From assembly GCA_021234155.1 (NCBI GenBank), contig JAJEKV010000031.1, positions 3,623,347-3,687,346 on the forward strand: a DNA stretch of 64,000 nt, given 5' to 3'. The position numbers were made by a program, and so were the translations under genes. The notes below the pieces were generated by a model. That model saw only the letters and a list, made by a program, of their open reading frames with translations. It was not told the origin of the DNA and did not search any database. This stretch comes from Isoetes taiwanensis (taxonomy: Eukaryota > Streptophyta > Lycopodiopsida > Isoetales > Isoetaceae). Shown piece by piece: positions 32,227 to 44,099 of the stretch (within the stretch, counting starts at the first letter, position 1; each line of letters starts with the position of its first letter).

Positions 32227-32490
32227 CTTCTTTAAGCGAATCACTGGCCATGCAACAAAGGTTCCGATGCTTTCACCCACTGTGTCTCCATCAGGATGCC
32301 TTCTGGGTAATGCTTCGTCGTTGAAATGGCAACTGGTTACTAGAATCTTCACATGATCATTTCCAAGAGGAACTCCATGGCAGATTGCTTCCGGATCGAC
32401 TGATTCTATCTTGCAATTTCCCACCCTCCTCTTCAAATTGCCGTCAAGATGTAGCATTCTTCCCCTTATTTGTTCAATGTCGCAAGATCG
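32227..32490 (-). pseudogene. DUF8039-like transposon exon, copy 1
   Basis: The minus-strand frame NLKRRVGNCKIESVD, CHGVPLGN, DEALPRRHPDGDTVGESIG, TFVAWPVIRLKK matches the pattern of a domain common in plant En/Spm-type transposon proteins (G-x-LG, a variable stretch, LP-x-P, VG-x-A/S-x-G-x-x-VAWP). The exon ends with a canonical donor, AAG then GTGAGT (32221-32226 on the plus strand). Compared with the copy at 57204-57447, one base is missing near 32440, which shifts the frame upstream. The surrounding protein is not found here. Confidence 0.55.
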
Positions 32491-32539
32491 TGGGATTAAT
32501 TTGGAGCTTGGGATCTGGAAGAGTAGATGAACTTACATG

Positions 32540-32970
32540 AAGGCGCTCGACATCGCTCAGGCGCCGGCTTCTTCCCAGTTCTTCCGAGTTCTTTCGAGTT
32601 CTTCCTGTTCTTCCAAGTTCTTTCGAGTTCGAATGACAAGAAAGGCTGGCGGCAAGATTAGGTGGTAGTTTCAAATTATCCGTTAATTGTACTGCTTTTT
32701 CTAGCCGAAAGTGAAATCTAATTATGGGATTTGACAATACGGCTGATTCATTAGAGCCATTTATCGCTTTCGACGATCGGTCCCGCCCATTAGACCCAAT
32801 CGTAAGTTTGCTAACCGTCGATGAAAAGTCGATCCGTGAAATTTAAATATCCGCTCCCTTCTATCGGACCGTCGATTAGAAGTCGATCCGCGATATTTTA
32901 ATAACCGCCGCTTTTATCGGACCGTCGATGAAAAAGTCAATCGAATGAAACCGTCGATCTAAAAGCCGAC
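32540..32970. repeat. Short tandem repeats (agttctt and accgtcgat units)
   Basis: 32570-32630 repeats agttcttccgagttctttcg. 32810-32965 holds about four copies of a unit starting accgtcgat with a gaaaagtcgatcc core, period about 55 bases for the first three. No coding signal. Confidence 0.6.
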
Positions 32971-33103
32971 CCTAATCGCCTTATGCAAATCTATATAAGT
33001 TTTGAATTCCATTTCTTGCTTTTTTGATTGTCGACTTGCTCAGAGGCGCTCAAGAACTCCTAGGCGCCTCGGGAACTCAAGAATTTAGGCGCTCAAGATC
33101 ATT

Positions 33104-33172
33104 ATGAAGATGCCGCCCAAAGGTCGTGCTGCTCCAAACTCAGGCCGGGCCGCGAGAGAAGGTGCTGAAGGT
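33104..33172 (+). pseudogene. Truncated first exon of unknown gene
   Basis: ATG at 33104 opens a basic, Ala/Gly-rich frame (KMPPKGRAAPNSGRAAREG). After GAAG at 33172 the sequence becomes AT-rich and non-coding, with a possible donor (GTCGG, non-consensus). Upstream are gaggcgctcaagaactc-type repeats similar to the gagcgcccaagatc repeats before the exon at 57.2 kb, so this may be the start of the same transposon gene. The chromovirus copy 2 breakpoint at 33299 removes the rest. Confidence 0.35.
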
Positions 33173-33298
33173 CGGTATTGTCATCATTTTGTGTGTTATT
33201 CATTCATTGTTCAGTGCTCTCTATTTACTGTATTTGCTCTGTATCTTCTGCCTATGCTCCTGTCTATTATTTCTGTAGCAGTGACTTAAATTTCTATA

Positions 33299-34225
33299 GA
33301 CCAAGCTTGCTATGAGTACAGCTTATCATCCTCAGACAAATGGTCAGACAGAACGTACCAATCGCATTATCGAAGATATGCTACGAAGCTATGTATGGAG
33401 TAAGCAATCACAATGGGCTGACTATATTTATTTGGTAGAGTTTGCCTATAACAGTATGAAGTAGGAGTCTTCCAGGATGTCTCCCTTCATGATAAATTAT
33501 GGCTATCAATGTCTTACTCCAGACACATGGCATAACCCTGTTTCTAAAGTGGAGGTTTCTCAACAACTCCTTTTAGAAATGCAGGGTTTGGTTGAAGAAG
33601 TTCGTGGTTACTTATTAGCGGCACGCAGTCGTCAGAAAAGTCTAGCGGATAAACACAGAACCCCACGAGTCTTCCAGATGGGCGAATCAGTTTGGCTTAA
33701 GATCAAAGTAAAACAAGCCAAGCTTAAAATTGGTAATTGCAAGAAGTTGGCACCCAGATGGGCTGGGCCGTTCAAGATTACTGAACGTGTTGGAGAACAG
33801 GCATATCGCTTGGACTTGCCGCCCCGCTTGAAGATCCACAAGGTCTTTCACGTGAGTCTTCTGAAACAACACACCCCTGATCCAGAGGAGGTTTTGGATA
33901 CCCCAACCCTCCTAGAAATGACAGAGGAGCATCTGGAGATAGTGCCTGAAGCTCTTCTTGATCGAGCTTACAAACAGACCAGAAGGACTCAAATGTTGCA
34001 ATACTTGGTTAAGTGGAAGCACTTACCAGTTGAGGATGCTACCTGGGTGATGAAGATAGACCTTGAGAAGCACTATCCGGACTTCATGCGGGAATCTCAG
34101 GGCCGCACCATCAACGATGCTATCAACCCCGCTCCCGGCGGTAAGCTTGAAGGCTTGATTTGCCGAGAATCATGCTCTAGAGGGGTAGATGCATCGTATC
34201 TTATAATAATAACCGATGATGAGAT
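33299..34225 (+). pseudogene. Integrase C-terminus and chromodomain, copy 2
   Basis: Continues the integrase catalytic core (NGQTERTN) into the chromodomain LVKWKHLPVEDATWV (near 34005-34050), ending close to GGKLEGLI. One codon equivalent to Gln is a stop at 33462-33464 (aagTAGgag), and the only long frame starts after it (33477). Relative to copy 1 most changes are third-position substitutions, so the two copies diverged while their ancestors were still under coding selection. The frame runs on past the expected end to 34298 after losing the original stop. Confidence 0.85.
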
Positions 34226-34803
34226 CACCTTTGTGTTCTCTAGGACGTGGTGTATTGTTGATGTTGACATGACCGCGCATTGCTTGGAAAGCATCTAGTT
34301 GATAGACTGCGTTCATCTCGGCTATACGGGGAACTGGACTATTCCTTATGCCGCAATGAATTGCAAGCCATAGACATGATAGGTTCCCTTGTAGATAGAT
34401 TTTCTTTTATTTATAGGGGGTGGTCCCTTCAATCACAATCTAATTATATTATTGATATACTTGTATATTGACATGTGCAGGCCAGTGAGCAGTTCGTGAC
34501 CTGCCCATGTATAGAGGGTTGCTGATGACCCAACCTTTTCGGATTCGTTTTGTTTACATGTGTGACTTTCGTCGTCTATGATGTTTTTAAATCGGACTTC
34601 GGTCCCTGAACTTTCTCTGATGATAAGTTGTAAAATGCACTTTGGTGCTTCCACTTTGATATTTTCAACTTTAATGTGTTACTGTCCGAAATGCTATAAT
34701 TTCAACGTATTAATCTTATGCTTTTAACTTCAATCTATTACTTTCTATTTCAGTTTAACTAACCCCAATGCTGAGGACAACATTGTTTTTAAGGAGGTGA
34801 GAA

Positions 34804-36252
34804 TGTGACGTTCCACGTATTTATACGCTATACGTAACATATTTATACGGTATACGTATAAATATACCGACACGTCACACATTAAAGGTACACCACCATG
34901 GGGTATCGTAACCTAGGGGGTTGACCTAAAAGGGATTAAATTAGCTATGCTAATTTAATCATTAAAGATAATAACCTATACCCTAGGGAATTAAGGTCTA
35001 AATGGATTAGTTAGGCTAATTAATGATTGGGGAAGGCGCCACCTGGCCTAAATCGATTGGCCAGCATGGGAACTTCCAAATTGGGCTGTCAACCTGATCC
35101 CTATCCCTAATCGACTCCCTCAATTCGTCCAAAGAAGGAGCAGGAGCTGAGCGCCACCATACCAGACAGCTGAGCGCCACCATACCAAGTACCTTTACCT
35201 GTGTAGCTGAAACTGAGCATCAAGATCCAGGAAGATGGAAGCGCCCAACGATAACGGGTCCAGTAGGGGTTCAGGGTGACTAGTATAGTTTGTGAATTCT
35301 AGAGTAGCGCCCCTGTTGGGCACTTGTAGTGTTATTTCTTCTGTTCTCTCTGTGCTCTACTCTTAGGAACTAACCCTTGATTGCAAAGGTAAGTTCTCTT
35401 TATATTCTGATTCTGGTTTTGCTCTGAAAGGATGGATTGTTAGTTCTTTGCCTAGTATTACTCTCGAAATGGGGGGGATTACGGGGGGTAGAGACCTCTG
35501 AGCCCATTTATTGTAGTGTGCTCCTAGATAGAGCCCTGTAGTATCCCATTAGTTGCGGCCTGTGCACAAGAGCCCACCGGGTCATAGATGCTATGGACTG
35601 GCTTAGCACCAGACAAGGAACACGGTGGTGAAGTGGGGGTGGGGTCTTGCACGAACATAAAAGGCTCCTGAGACTCCTACAGTGGGATAGGCCTAATAGC
35701 CGGCCAGTGAGCTAGGCGCGATCCGGGCCGGGTATGGGTCTGACACTCCCTGGGTACAGAGGTGTGATCCGCATGGGGCATCCTGTACTTTGAGTAGATT
35801 TAGGGTGAGTAAGTCGGGTACGAATGCGGGGGTCGCTGATGCGGCACGTATTCTCTGGCTCACCCATGGAACCACTGTGATTCTGGAAGGGGACGCTTCG
35901 ACCGCCTCATCGGCCCGGGGCCTCATGAACCTGGGTAGGCTCGGCGAGGGGTGATACCTCGAACTGCGTCTCAGGAAGGCTATAGCAAAAGCCATAGCGT
36001 GGATTGACCCATCGCAAAGTGTGTAATGTGAGGGGCGGATGGAGTGGACAATCCTAGCCGATGTTCTATGCCAGCCAACGCCAGGTTTCACCTCTGTCTG
36101 CTGATCTCTTGAGGCCGAGCCGTCGTCGATCTATCCTCACGGGGAGTCGGAACCGGGGGTAGGACCGGGGTTTGAGGTGTTTTCTTAGTTAGATGCATAT
36201 TCTTTGCCCGTTGGCATTTGGATGGATCGCCACCCTTCGTGGTGGCTATTTA
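34804..36252 (+). repeat. 3' LTR of chromovirus copy 2 (interrupted)
   Basis: Aligns with 24731-26185 throughout, with many small indels, an extra duplicated tatttatacg-tatacgta segment at 34820-34860, and the shared gagcccaccgggtcatagat phrase. Homology ends at ggtggctatttatat near 36252, where a LINE begins. Confidence 0.8.
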
Positions 36253-36253
36253 T

Positions 36254-39200
36254 ATATGATTTATCTTTTGTGCTAACATGTATTCACGCTTCGCTGACGT
36301 AGGATGTCCCATCGAAGGCGTGGGCGAATGACACCTCGGTGTCCTTCACTCGGGCATCTTTCTATAGATGGCCGGGATGATACGGAGAGCCTCCGCTTTC
36401 GTGGCGATATGGTCGCCATGGGAGGAAAGTCCCGTATGTATGTATCTAGGGTGAATTATATATGTTCGGGGAGCGTCCTGTGTGGCTAAAAAGAAAATGC
36501 TTTTCTTTGGAATCACTATATCTGAGAATTGACAGAACTTAGAAGAAATGTCACTAGTTCAAAGCGAAGGGAAAAGGCGTTTTTTTTGGAGATTAAGAGA
36601 CTAGAATTAGTCAAAATTCAACAAGTCAAAATTAAAGCGGGGATTGGCGTGGATCAAGGAAGGTGACAAATGTCTGTGTTTCTTTTTAGGGTTGCAAAGC
36701 AGAGGAAACAATCAGCCACGTTGTCCTCAATACGAGGAGAGGGCGGGTCCATCATTGAATCCTCGGCCAGGTGAAAGAGGTTGTTTTCAAACATTTTGAA
36801 GATTTCTTTAAAAAGAAAAATATAAATTTTCAAAGCTGCTAGAGTTAATTCTTTCAAAAGTTGTATCTAAAGTATCTGCATCGCAAAGGGAACAACTCGG
36901 ACAACTGCTCTCCATCGAAGATATACGTGAGGCCGTCTATTCTTTGGCTAAAAACAAATGTCCGGGTATTGATGGCATTCCAGCAGAATTTTTTCAGGAA
37001 TACTGGGAATGGATACAACAGTTTGTTTATAGTGCTTATCAGGACTTTCTACAAGCAGATAAGCTGGACAGCAAACTGAACACCGGATGTATTACTCTAA
37101 TACCGAAGGTGAAGGATCCGAAATTCATAGGGGATTGGAGGCCTATTACCTTGTTGTCAACCTTCTATAAAATTATAGCAAAAGGAATGCGAAAAGAATA
37201 AAGCCTGTTTTGATGGAGCATATATCCAAAGTTCAGTCAGGATTCATTCCAGGAAGAAGTATTCTCAGTAATATTGCAGCAGCCTTTGAGGGCATACATT
37301 GGGCAAGAAAGACACACCAGAAGGTACTATATCTAAAGCTTGACTTTAAAAAGGCATATGACAGTGTGAGCTGGTCCTTTTTGGAAAAGATGTTGCTTGC
37401 TTTCGGCTGTGGACAGGAATTTACTAACATTGTGACAAAATTGCTGAAATCATCGCGTGCTTCTGTGTTACTTTTTGGGGAGACTTCCCCTATCTTTGAA
37501 GTGAGCAGGGGTATTAGGCAAGGTTGTCCCTTGGCACCTTTTCTTTTTTATATTGTTGCAGAAGGGTTATCTCAATTACTGTTGGCAGCTGTGGAAGATA
37601 GGGTTATAACAGGATTGCAGATGGTGGATGGCTCGCAGCAAATTTGTAACCAATATGCTGATGATACTTTCTTGTTCTTAGAAGCCATAGAAATAAACCT
37701 CATGAATGCGAAACAGTTGCTGGACTCCTTCTCTATAGCATCAGGTTGTTTTCTTAACTGGAACAAGTGTGCAGCAAATTGGCCACTAGATGAGCCTCTC
37801 CCGGCTCATGTTGCCACTTTTCCTTGGGCCACTGTACCTGTTGGATCCTCCTCGAAGTTGTTGGATGTTCCAATCGGGGTGGGCATTTCATCCTCGAATA
37901 TTTGGGATGAGATTCTGCTCAGTTTAGACAAACATTTGAGATGGTGGAAAGTTGGTAAGCTCTCCATGGCGGGAAGAATCGTCGTAGCCAAATCAGTGCT
38001 AAGCAATACTCATATTTATGCTGCATCAGTGTTGTTGGCTCCTGAAGCAAAGCTAGCAGAGCTATCAAAAATGGTACGAAATTTTGTCTGGGGTGGAAAT
38101 GAGGAAGGGGCAAATATCAAAGTGGCTTGGAGGAAATGCTTGAGATCTAAATCACATGGAGGACTAGGAGACTTTAAGTTGCACAGCAAGATCTTAGTGT
38201 GCAAATTCATGTGGGAAATCCTTCAACAGGATTCGAGGTCTCCAGGTCTTGAACTCCTAAAACAATCACTAACTCACTGTATACCATGTGGAAAATCATC
38301 TCATAAAGCAAATTTACCATGGGCTCTGTTTTATAAATTGAGGCCATATGCGGGAGCTTCGCCGTTTCTTATTACTTAAGGCTTGGGAGACAGTTAGAGT
38401 TCTATGGCGCTTGGACATAAAAAATTGTACCTCAGTGTCTATGCCGGTGTGGTGGCTGCGAGTGGAAACTAACAGAGGCTGCATGCCACTTTTTTCGGTG
38501 GTGAATAAAAGAACACAAAACAGATGGATTGTGGCAGGTATCTCTTGCATTGGAGATTGGTACCAAGGTGGTGTGCGACGTTCTTGGGAGTCATTTCAAA
38601 GAGAGTTTAAGGTGAAATCACGGGACAAGCGAGTTTGGGAAATGGTACTGGCCAATATTCCAACCTATGCTTCTCCACAGGTAGGTGCTTTTTGCCTACC
38701 TCGTGAAAACCTTGATAAAAAACATTTTGTGTCGAAGGCATACAAGATTCTGCATGTGAACGAAGCGATGAGTCTTCATACCCAATGGGAGGTAATAGCA
38801 GAAGATGACCAAATCAGTCAAATATGGAAATGGGTCTGGAAGAGCCACTTGCTACCAAAGGTATCCACACTACTATGGCAAATCTTTCATAGAGCAGTCA
38901 GGGTCAACATATTAGTAAATAAGTTCAACCCTGATGTCTCACCGAGTTGCCCAATGTGCGGCCTGGAAGCAGAGACAATTGAACATTGTTTCATGCAGTG
39001 TGCAGAACTCCGTCCAGTATGGGAACAAGTGAAGGAAGTGTTTGGGACCTCTTTACCAGACAAAGAGCTTTTGTTAGGCTTATATCCATTATCTTGGCCA
39101 ACTGAACGGAAAGTTGCTCTAAACTTATGTAAAGGATGGCTCATATGGCTAATATGGAAGAGGCGGAGAAAATTAGTATTCTCCCAAGAGTTTATTCACT

Positions 39201-39372
39201 CAATTAGCCTAGGGCCATCTTTAAAGCAGAAGATCCGCCAATATCTTATAGCATTTGAAGAAGAGGTAGGGTTTTTCCTCGAAAACCCAAAAGGGCAGGG
39301 CTTTTTAATCCCGGTGATAAGTCTTCAGCAGGTACATCATCCAACATCTCATCATACTTTGTTATGTTAACA
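36254..39372 (+). mobile_element. L1-type LINE, copy 1 (5'-truncated)
   Basis: Non-LTR retrotransposon carrying the linker, reverse transcriptase and zinc-knuckle tail of ORF2; the endonuclease is missing. It starts with the phrase gtgctaacatgtattcacgc, which also starts LINE copy 2 (39730), and it extends further 3' than copy 2. No poly-A tail or target duplication is visible. 39372-39700 is unassigned, apart from a 57-codon frame at 39553 with no recognisable motif. Confidence 0.85.
36500..39370 (+). pseudogene. LINE ORF2 (RT and zf-RVT), copy 1
   Basis: Linker region (KIKAG, TWIKEGDKCT-type) at 36500-36770, heavily decayed here and cleaner in copy 2. RT begins near 36936 with LAKNKCPGIDGIPAEFF and WRPITLLSTFYKIIAK. 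The palm motifs are YLKLDFKKAYDSVSW (37330-37375), SRGIRQGCPLAPFLF (37503-37550) and the catalytic YADDT (37652-37666). The C-terminal zinc knuckle CPMCGLEAETIEHCFMQC (38947-39000) belongs to the zf-RVT type. A stop at 37199 splits the N-terminal fingers from the palm. A 4-base deletion near 38370 shifts the frame (copy 2 keeps aagg there). Two codons are missing near 38168. Frames 37210-38379 and 38348-39370 are otherwise open. Confidence 0.9.
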
Positions 39373-39699
39373 TCCATTGAGGAGTTGTTTTTAGCTGCAT
39401 AATTGTAATAATTTATCATTAGCCTGTGATGTGCGGCTACCCACTCTCGACCAATTTAAAACACCTGCTGAGATAAATGATGAAAGAGCCTATCTATCGA
39501 ATGTTCTTGTCGTTTTCATGCGAGCCGCATTCTAGACTAGTGGATTGTCATACATGGATTTGTTAAAACATGAGGAGAAGTTTGTGGATCCATTAGAGAT
39601 GCGCACGTATTGGGGACCAAAGGTGGAGAATAAACAATCCTATAGACTGAGGACTCTGAAAAAAGAGAAGAAAGAGGCTTTTTTGAGCATTTACAGGGC

Positions 39700-40229
39700 A
39701 ATCTATGAGGCTATTTATATATGATTTATGCTGTGTGCTAACATGTATTCACGCTTCCGCGACGTAGGATGTCCCACTGAAGGCGTGGGCCGAATGACAC
39801 CTCCGTGTCCTTCACTCGGGCATCTTTCTATAGATGGCCCGGGATAGACGGAGAGCCCTGCTCGTGGCGATATGGTCGCCATGGGAGGGGAAAGTCCCCG
39901 TATGTATACGGCCGGGGGTCGTATATGTTCAGGGAGCATCACAGGTGGCTAAAGAAAATGCTTTGCTGGAATCACTATATACAGAATTGACAGAACTTAG
40001 AAGAAATGTCACTAGTTCAGGCGAAAGGGAAAAGGCAGTTTTACTGGAGATTAAGAGACTAGAATTAGTCAAAATTCAACAAGTCAAAATTAAAGCAGGA
40101 TTGACGTGGATCAAGGAAGGTGATAAATGTACAGGTTTCTTTTTTAGGGTTGCAAGGCAGAGGAAACAATCAGCCACGTTGTCCTCAATACAGGGAGAGG
40201 ACGGGTCCATCATTCGGAATCCTCAGTAG
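39700..40229 (+). mobile_element. LINE copy 2, segment 1 (5' part)
   Basis: Same start as copy 1 (ggctatttatatatgattta, then gtgctaacatg). The linker frame 39834-40229 is better preserved than in copy 1: SQVAKENALLESLYTELTEL, LELVKIQQVKIKAG and LTWIKEGDKCTGFFFRVARQ. It is cut at 40229 by the GC-rich LINE and resumes at 46009. Confidence 0.85.
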
Positions 40230-40404
40230 GTGAAAGGAAGGAAGGAAGGAAGGTACTTTTATCGTCCATGGAGACCAATCGGTCTATGGGACCCAATACA
40301 AAAACGCAGCAAGCGGATTACTGCCTGGATTAAAAAACCCCCGCCCCGAAGGGTTTTCGAGGGAAAACCAGTGGCAGCAATCGGCCTGTGACAAACCGTG
40401 CTAA

Positions 40405-42370
40405 TCATATAAAATGCCGAAACATCCCAATATATCTGATCATGCACCACCCCCAGTAGTGCCTAGTCACGGAATGACCCGGTGAGGGGCAAAGGTGACC
40501 TCGCAGTGAGTCGAGTACCTCTGGATGTATGACCCGGGGCACGCATCTTGACGGTGTGTTCATCAGCAAATGCAAGGGCACGTCCGCCGTATTACTAAGG
40601 GAGCGTATCGCCCCGGATCTCAACTCGGAAAGTGTGAGACTCATCCTCAATGGCACCCGTTTGACAAAGCGACAGAGCTTCTGTCCCGGCGGGGCTCCCC
40701 AATCCACCCGCGATCTCGATCGCGAAGATGGTGGGCACCTGTGCGAATGGAGGCAATGAGTGGCGCGCTTTTCAGGCGGTAGGCCGGGAACGCAGAGGCC
40801 GTGGGCCCCGGCTAACACGGGTTGATGTGCTCCCTTGTAATGGGCCATTTTGACCTGCTCTAGAGCAATGGGGTCCCCGAGCTTGCCAAGGAAACAAGCA
40901 TCTAGGTACTCCCGCAGGCTGTCACGATCGGGTCTTCAGCATGTATGCGCATCAGGTTCCTCACGCCGTTCTATCTGGCGAACCATCGATCTCTCTTACC
41001 CCTCCAACAGGCCCTAAGCCCTGCGGACTCATGGCCGCAGTGTAAGCCCGGTCGCGGAGCCGAGCATCACCCATAGTAACCACTTTACGAAAATAGGCGA
41101 TGTGTCTATCAAGGGCTGCCCACCGGGGCGGCAAGAATCCATTTCTGCAGCAGAACCGATAGGGACCGAAGGTTTCACCCCAAGTGCCCGTGCCAAAAAT
41201 GCCTTACGCACCTGCTCCAAGTCATTCAGTCGCCAAAGAGACGCGGGCCCCAAAACCTCGACCCGTCATGAAGGGCAGTTCGACCCGGCCCGAACAGATG
41301 TGACTAATGGCCCCAATCATATAGCTCGCACGGTGGCTGTTGTTGCGCATGGCATAAAAGCGCTTTCGGCCTGCTGTCACCCATAGCGGATAGGCGCCTC
41401 CCGCCAGAAGCGAGGAGGGAACTCCACCCTAGGTACTTGTAGGTGGGGCGTGGCGTCACGCAGGCTGTCCCTCGATATGTGAGTGCGGGAGGCATGGGGT
41501 GACGTGAAGAGGATATGAGAACCACCCGGTCTTGGCCGGATTGACGCCATGTATGTACGTAGCGACAAAATGTGTCTAGGGCATCCGGTGAGACGCTGAT
41601 AGCTTCGGGGTGTGGGCCCGGCAGGCCAACATCGTCGCATAGATGAGCTGGCGGATGACCTGGTGCAAAAGCTGTATGCCATCCCCATGCTCGCAGAAGC
41701 CGGGGCTCTGGCGATCAATGTAGAGGCCAAAAGTGTTGGCGAGGAGGGGCAACCCCCTGCGGACCCGATACTCTTTGGTGAATGCTTGGCCCGTCGGCTG
41801 CATCACGCCAAAACAACTCTCATACAACCTTTGATATGGCATTTCGCCAAAGGCGGGAGCCCGATTGACGCAGCTTCAGCCCACGACTTTTCAGGGGGAC
41901 CGTATCAAAAGCCTTTGCGAAGTCCACAAAGCAGCAATACAAGTCCAGCCGATGATTCCGGCTGTCTTCAATCAGTGCCCGCAGCATAAAGATATGGTCA
42001 ATCGTTGAGTGGCGGGGTCGAAAGCCTGCCTGTGTGAGGGCTCGCGACATCCGGCCGCCTCGCCCGGCCGGGTCAATCGCTGCTTTCGAGAATGCCGCCA
42101 GCGGTTTGGCAAATCTTGAGGCCCGACCATGATCGTCCGTGGTGGCGGACGGTGTGGGTCGCCCGCCTTGTGAATGGGAACAACCCTGCTTGTGGTCCAT
42201 TGTCGGGGGAAACCCTCTGCAATGCTCGTTGAGCGGGGTAGTGAGGACCCAGACCTGGCGGCTGCCACGCCCACTTGAGTAACTTCGGCACGCATACCAT
42301 CGAGGGTGTTTGCCTTCCCATTAGCTAGCCGTTGCAGGCCCTCCTCAACATCCTCGTCCACGAGAACCAA
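40405..42370 (-). pseudogene. Reverse transcriptase of the GC-rich LINE
   Basis: Minus-strand order: GLQRLANGKANTLDGMRAEV (near 42340), QWTTSRVVPIHKAGDPH (near 42200), then after a shift QAGFRPRHSTIDHIFMLRAL and the motif A segment FVDFAKAFDTVP (41900 region). Motif B is eroded to RRGLPLLANTFGLYID, and the YADD box has become IYATM. 40405-41525 holds further frames of the C-terminal region with many stops. Family identity is clear from the finger and palm motifs. The exact clade was not determined; the style differs from LINE copies 1 and 2. Confidence 0.8.
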
Positions 42371-42769
42371 TGGGGGGCCATCCTGTGGGGGTATGGGCGT
42401 CTGGCGTCCCCTGGCGGGTCATAGATTTCTTTGCAAAGTCTTTTTATTCCCCCGCCCGGTGTGATGTCCCCGTAGGTCGGGCTGGCCTTGGCACTCTGCG
42501 CCAAAAGGTTCGAGGATGAGTGTCGGCCAGGCGAACATCTCCCACGATGCTTGGCAAGATGCAAGCGCCTTTGTGTCGCCGGATGGCGTGATCGTGTGTA
42601 ACTGGCTGGCAAGCGGGTTTGGATCGAATGTGGCGGAGCTGTAAAACTGCGTTCTTCTGATCGCATCAAACCATCGGTTACGAGGGAATGTTGCTGACCC
42701 CGAAGCCGCGGCAGCGGAGGGTAAGATGCCTTAAAGCACTGTCCGTCGCATCCCATCGTAATAAGAAGT

Positions 42770-43740
42770 CACCGTGCTGTCTGTTGCTCTAGTGTGGAGG
42801 TGCAGGCATTGGGAGGGCGTCCATGAGCATCTCGGCGTAGTCCTCTGCTGCTCATCGAAGTCTCAAGCGAGGGGGGCGAGGGCGGCATAGTGGGGGTTCG
42901 GCGGCTCGCCAAACCGGGTCCAAATAAAGTGGGAGGTGATCTCGAGTCGACCTCCTCATCAATGTCTGTGCCCACCCGGAACGACCGATGAGATGCATAT
43001 CTTGGCGCAACTACAAGCACATAGTCCACCACACTAGACCCTCCCCACGATTGTCACTGTGCGCATGTGCACTTGCGAGAATCGACCCTTTGTGAAAGGC
43101 CATTGCAAATTATCAAGTCAAAAATGCCACATAGCGAGAGCAACCGTCAGCAAAGCGAAAGTGACCGGCGGCGTCATCCGACCTGGCGTGGCGGGCTACT
43201 TCGATGGGCGTAGGCTGCCGAGGACATCGTCGTGAGGGTCAAGTCGCATGGGCTGCTCTACTCTCTGTCCGTGCATTGAAATCTCCAAGAAGGACGACCC
43301 TACCCAACTAGCGATCTTCGGGCCGTATGTCATCATATAGATCGACATCACGGGTCCATCCTATCCGCTCCCGGGGTGGCTGCGATAGAAGGTCTTTGTC
43401 TGCGTGAGGGAAATAACAGTGCCGGAAAAAGAGGGTTGCCACCGGGTATTATGCACACGAACCCGGTGGCACCGGTTGTGTCAATGCGCCTTCCGGAGGG
43501 TAAAATGTGCCAAGGTTGTCCGTGTAGTAGCAAGCCACTCCACCATGACCCCGCCGGTCATCTGTCATGTATTGAAGACCCAGAAATGTTGGTAACCCTA
43601 AAAATCAGGCAGGCTCAAAGATGTCCCATGTCTCCATGAGGAAGATGAGATCCATACCGGCCGCCACGGAGTTCTCGGGACCGCCCCCCCTTCGCCAAGG
43701 GAAGCCTCGATAATTCCATGAGACCACCCGAGGCACAATT
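42770..43740 (-). pseudogene. Endonuclease domain of the GC-rich LINE
   Basis: The domain opens on the minus strand with VVSWNYRGF (near 43712) and DLIFLMETWDI (near 43640), the Asn and Glu motifs of apurinic-type LINE endonucleases. It closes with VDYVLV and a VGTDIDEEVDS segment (43030-42930) followed, after a frameshift, by a DHLPL-like stretch. Stops and frameshifts lie between. In the family this domain nicks target DNA to prime reverse transcription; here it is inactive. Confidence 0.65.
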
Positions 43741-44099
43741 CTATTTGTGCCAGGGATGGTATGCGCACCGAAGTCGCTGGGAGGACGGGAAGCGGAGGCC
43801 GAAAGTGAGAAGTAGATGGAGCCGGAAAAGATGTATTTGAGGAGGGCGTGGGCCGCGAGGGAGCGGGAGTAGGGAGCAGGAGAAGGGGGGCCGGTAGTAG
43901 AAGCGTGGCGGGGGCCGCGTGCGTACGTGGTTGGGGCTGCGGGTCCGCAGCATAGCAGCCAGTCGAAATGTGCATCCCGCCTCAACCAATCTGCGGCACC
44001 CCCCTGGCGGTCGCCTCGGACCCTCGACAAGCCTCACCGCTGGCCTCCCGAATTAGACGTGGTGTGAGGTCCTGGCCCATCTGTGGATGTTCCCTTCAA

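Larger units (their letters stand above)
33299..36252 (+). mobile_element. Ty3/gypsy chromovirus, 5'-truncated copy 2
   Basis: Same family as copy 1. It starts inside integrase, at the point equivalent to 23247, and continues through the chromodomain, the non-coding stretch, the polypurine tract (34791-34803) and the LTR from 34804. The LTR is cut at about 36250, and a possible right-hand piece of it reappears at 50784-50815 after the LINE nest. Confidence 0.85.

Noticed and set aside
41102-41989. Plus-strand frames opposite the GC-rich reverse transcriptase
   Set aside because: Shadows of the minus-strand RT frames.
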